This document shows, one piece after another, positions 5,942 through 6,338 of a stretch of DNA of 6,338 bases. The DNA is from Actinomycetota bacterium (GTDB taxonomy: Bacteria > Actinomycetota > Actinomycetes > Nanopelagicales > Nanopelagicaceae). Position 1 is the stretch's first letter. Each line of letters opens with the position of its first letter. The translations under genes and the position numbers were made by a program. Location: contig WLCS01000061.1 of the NCBI GenBank assembly GCA_009705185.1, positions 1 through 6,338 on the forward strand. The letters are read 5' to 3'. The notes beneath the pieces were generated by a model, which made no database searches, had not been told where the DNA came from, and worked only from the letters and a program-made list of their open reading frames with translations.

Positions 5942-6338
5942 ATGTCACGTGAATTGCGAACGCTCAGTGTGCCCGAAGGCGTAGAGGGCGAGAGAATTGA
6001 TAGCGCCCTCACACGTGTTTTAGGCCTTTCTCGCACAACGATTGTTAAATTACTTGAAGATGGAGACATCACAACAAGCGGCAAAGCAATGGGAAAATCT
6101 GACCGAGTTGTTGCTGGACAGGTGATTGAAGTTTTACTTCCCGCACAAGTAAATCAAGAACCAATTCCACTCACCCCACTTGAAGGTCTCACCGTTGTTT
6201 ATAACGATGATGACATTGTCGTAATCGATAAACCTGTTGGATGCGCAGCGCATCCAAGTCCTGGCTGGATGGGCCCTACTGTTGTTGGCGCACTTCTTGC
6301 TGCTGGCTACACAATTTCAACTTCCGGTCCGGCAGAGC
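5942..6338 (+). CDS. RluD-family ribosomal large subunit pseudouridine synthase, 3'-truncated
   Basis: First 132 codons of a gene that runs past the window's right edge. Translation from ATG 5942 gives MSRELRTLSVPEGVEGERID. An S4 RNA-binding domain follows at about residues 13-75 (RIDSALTRVLGLSRTTIVKLLEDGDITTSGK). The start of the pseudouridine synthase catalytic domain is seen as VVYNDDDIVVIDKPVGCAAHPSPG, matching the family's DKPxGxxxHP pattern. Family members isomerise specific uridines of 23S rRNA (helix 69 for RluD itself). The catalytic aspartate (in HRLDxxTSG) lies beyond the window, so activity and exact subfamily cannot be confirmed. The ribosome-binding site AAGG/TAGG (5929-5936) overlaps the lspA stop; spacing to the start is five bases. 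The order lspA-rluD is common in bacteria and supports the call. Confidence 0.93.
   Translation, partial: MSRELRTLSVPEGVEGERIDSALTRVLGLSRTTIVKLLEDGDITTSGKAMGKSDRVVAGQVIEVLLPAQVNQEPIPLTPLEGLTVVYNDDDIVVIDKPVGCAAHPSPGWMGPTVVGALLAAGYTISTSGPAE

Noticed and set aside
5830..6084. 84-codon minus-strand ORF across the lspA/rluD junction
   Set aside because: It overlaps two well-supported genes on the other strand and resembles no family.

Overview
The window looks like a chromosomal housekeeping segment from an actinobacterium of moderate G+C content, clearly lower than Streptomyces or Mycobacterium. The reasons are the actinobacterial-type SepF, an IleRS closely resembling the Streptomyces-type enzyme, an ileS T-box leader of the translational 'ultrashort Stem I' type, frequent GTG starts, and the gene order. 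Freshwater acI-like lineages (Nanopelagicales) would fit this combination, but that placement is inference; no rRNA or marker gene in the window settles it.

Layout. (1) Positions 1-1268, plus strand: the 3' part of a YggS-family PLP-binding protein gene, then sepF and yggT, tightly packed. This is the tail of the division cluster that in Actinobacteria follows ftsZ. (2) Positions 1265-4381, minus strand: a complete ileS, convergent with yggT and overlapping its stop codon by three bases. (3) Positions about 4382-4600, minus strand: the ileS leader RNA. It has a short specifier hairpin with an AUC (Ile) codon in its terminal loop, a structured middle, a Stem III hairpin, the conserved T-box sequence, and a final hairpin that buries the ileS ribosome-binding site. 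(4) Positions 4666-6338, plus strand: a gene for a DksA/TraR-type zinc-finger protein carrying a long Lys/Ala/Pro N-terminal tail, then lspA (lipoprotein signal peptidase), then the 5' part of an RluD-family pseudouridine synthase gene that runs off the right edge.

Function. The left block serves cell division (SepF tethers FtsZ to the membrane; YggT is a small membrane protein of the same cluster). IleS charges tRNA-Ile, and its leader senses uncharged tRNA-Ile. The right block combines a probable nucleoid/transcription factor, lipoprotein processing and rRNA modification. From memory of Streptomyces, the order yggS-sepF-yggT-divIVA-ileS-traR/dksA-lspA-rluD is conserved. Here divIVA is missing from its place and ileS is inverted relative to its neighbours.

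The points most worth a second look are the T-box leader, whose sequestrator is also followed by a U6 tract; the swapped GxHH catalytic motif in IleRS, a marker of the mupirocin-hyper-resistant IleRS2 type; the missing divIVA with inverted ileS; and the H1-like tail on the DksA-type protein. No mobile element, CRISPR array, tRNA or rRNA gene was seen.
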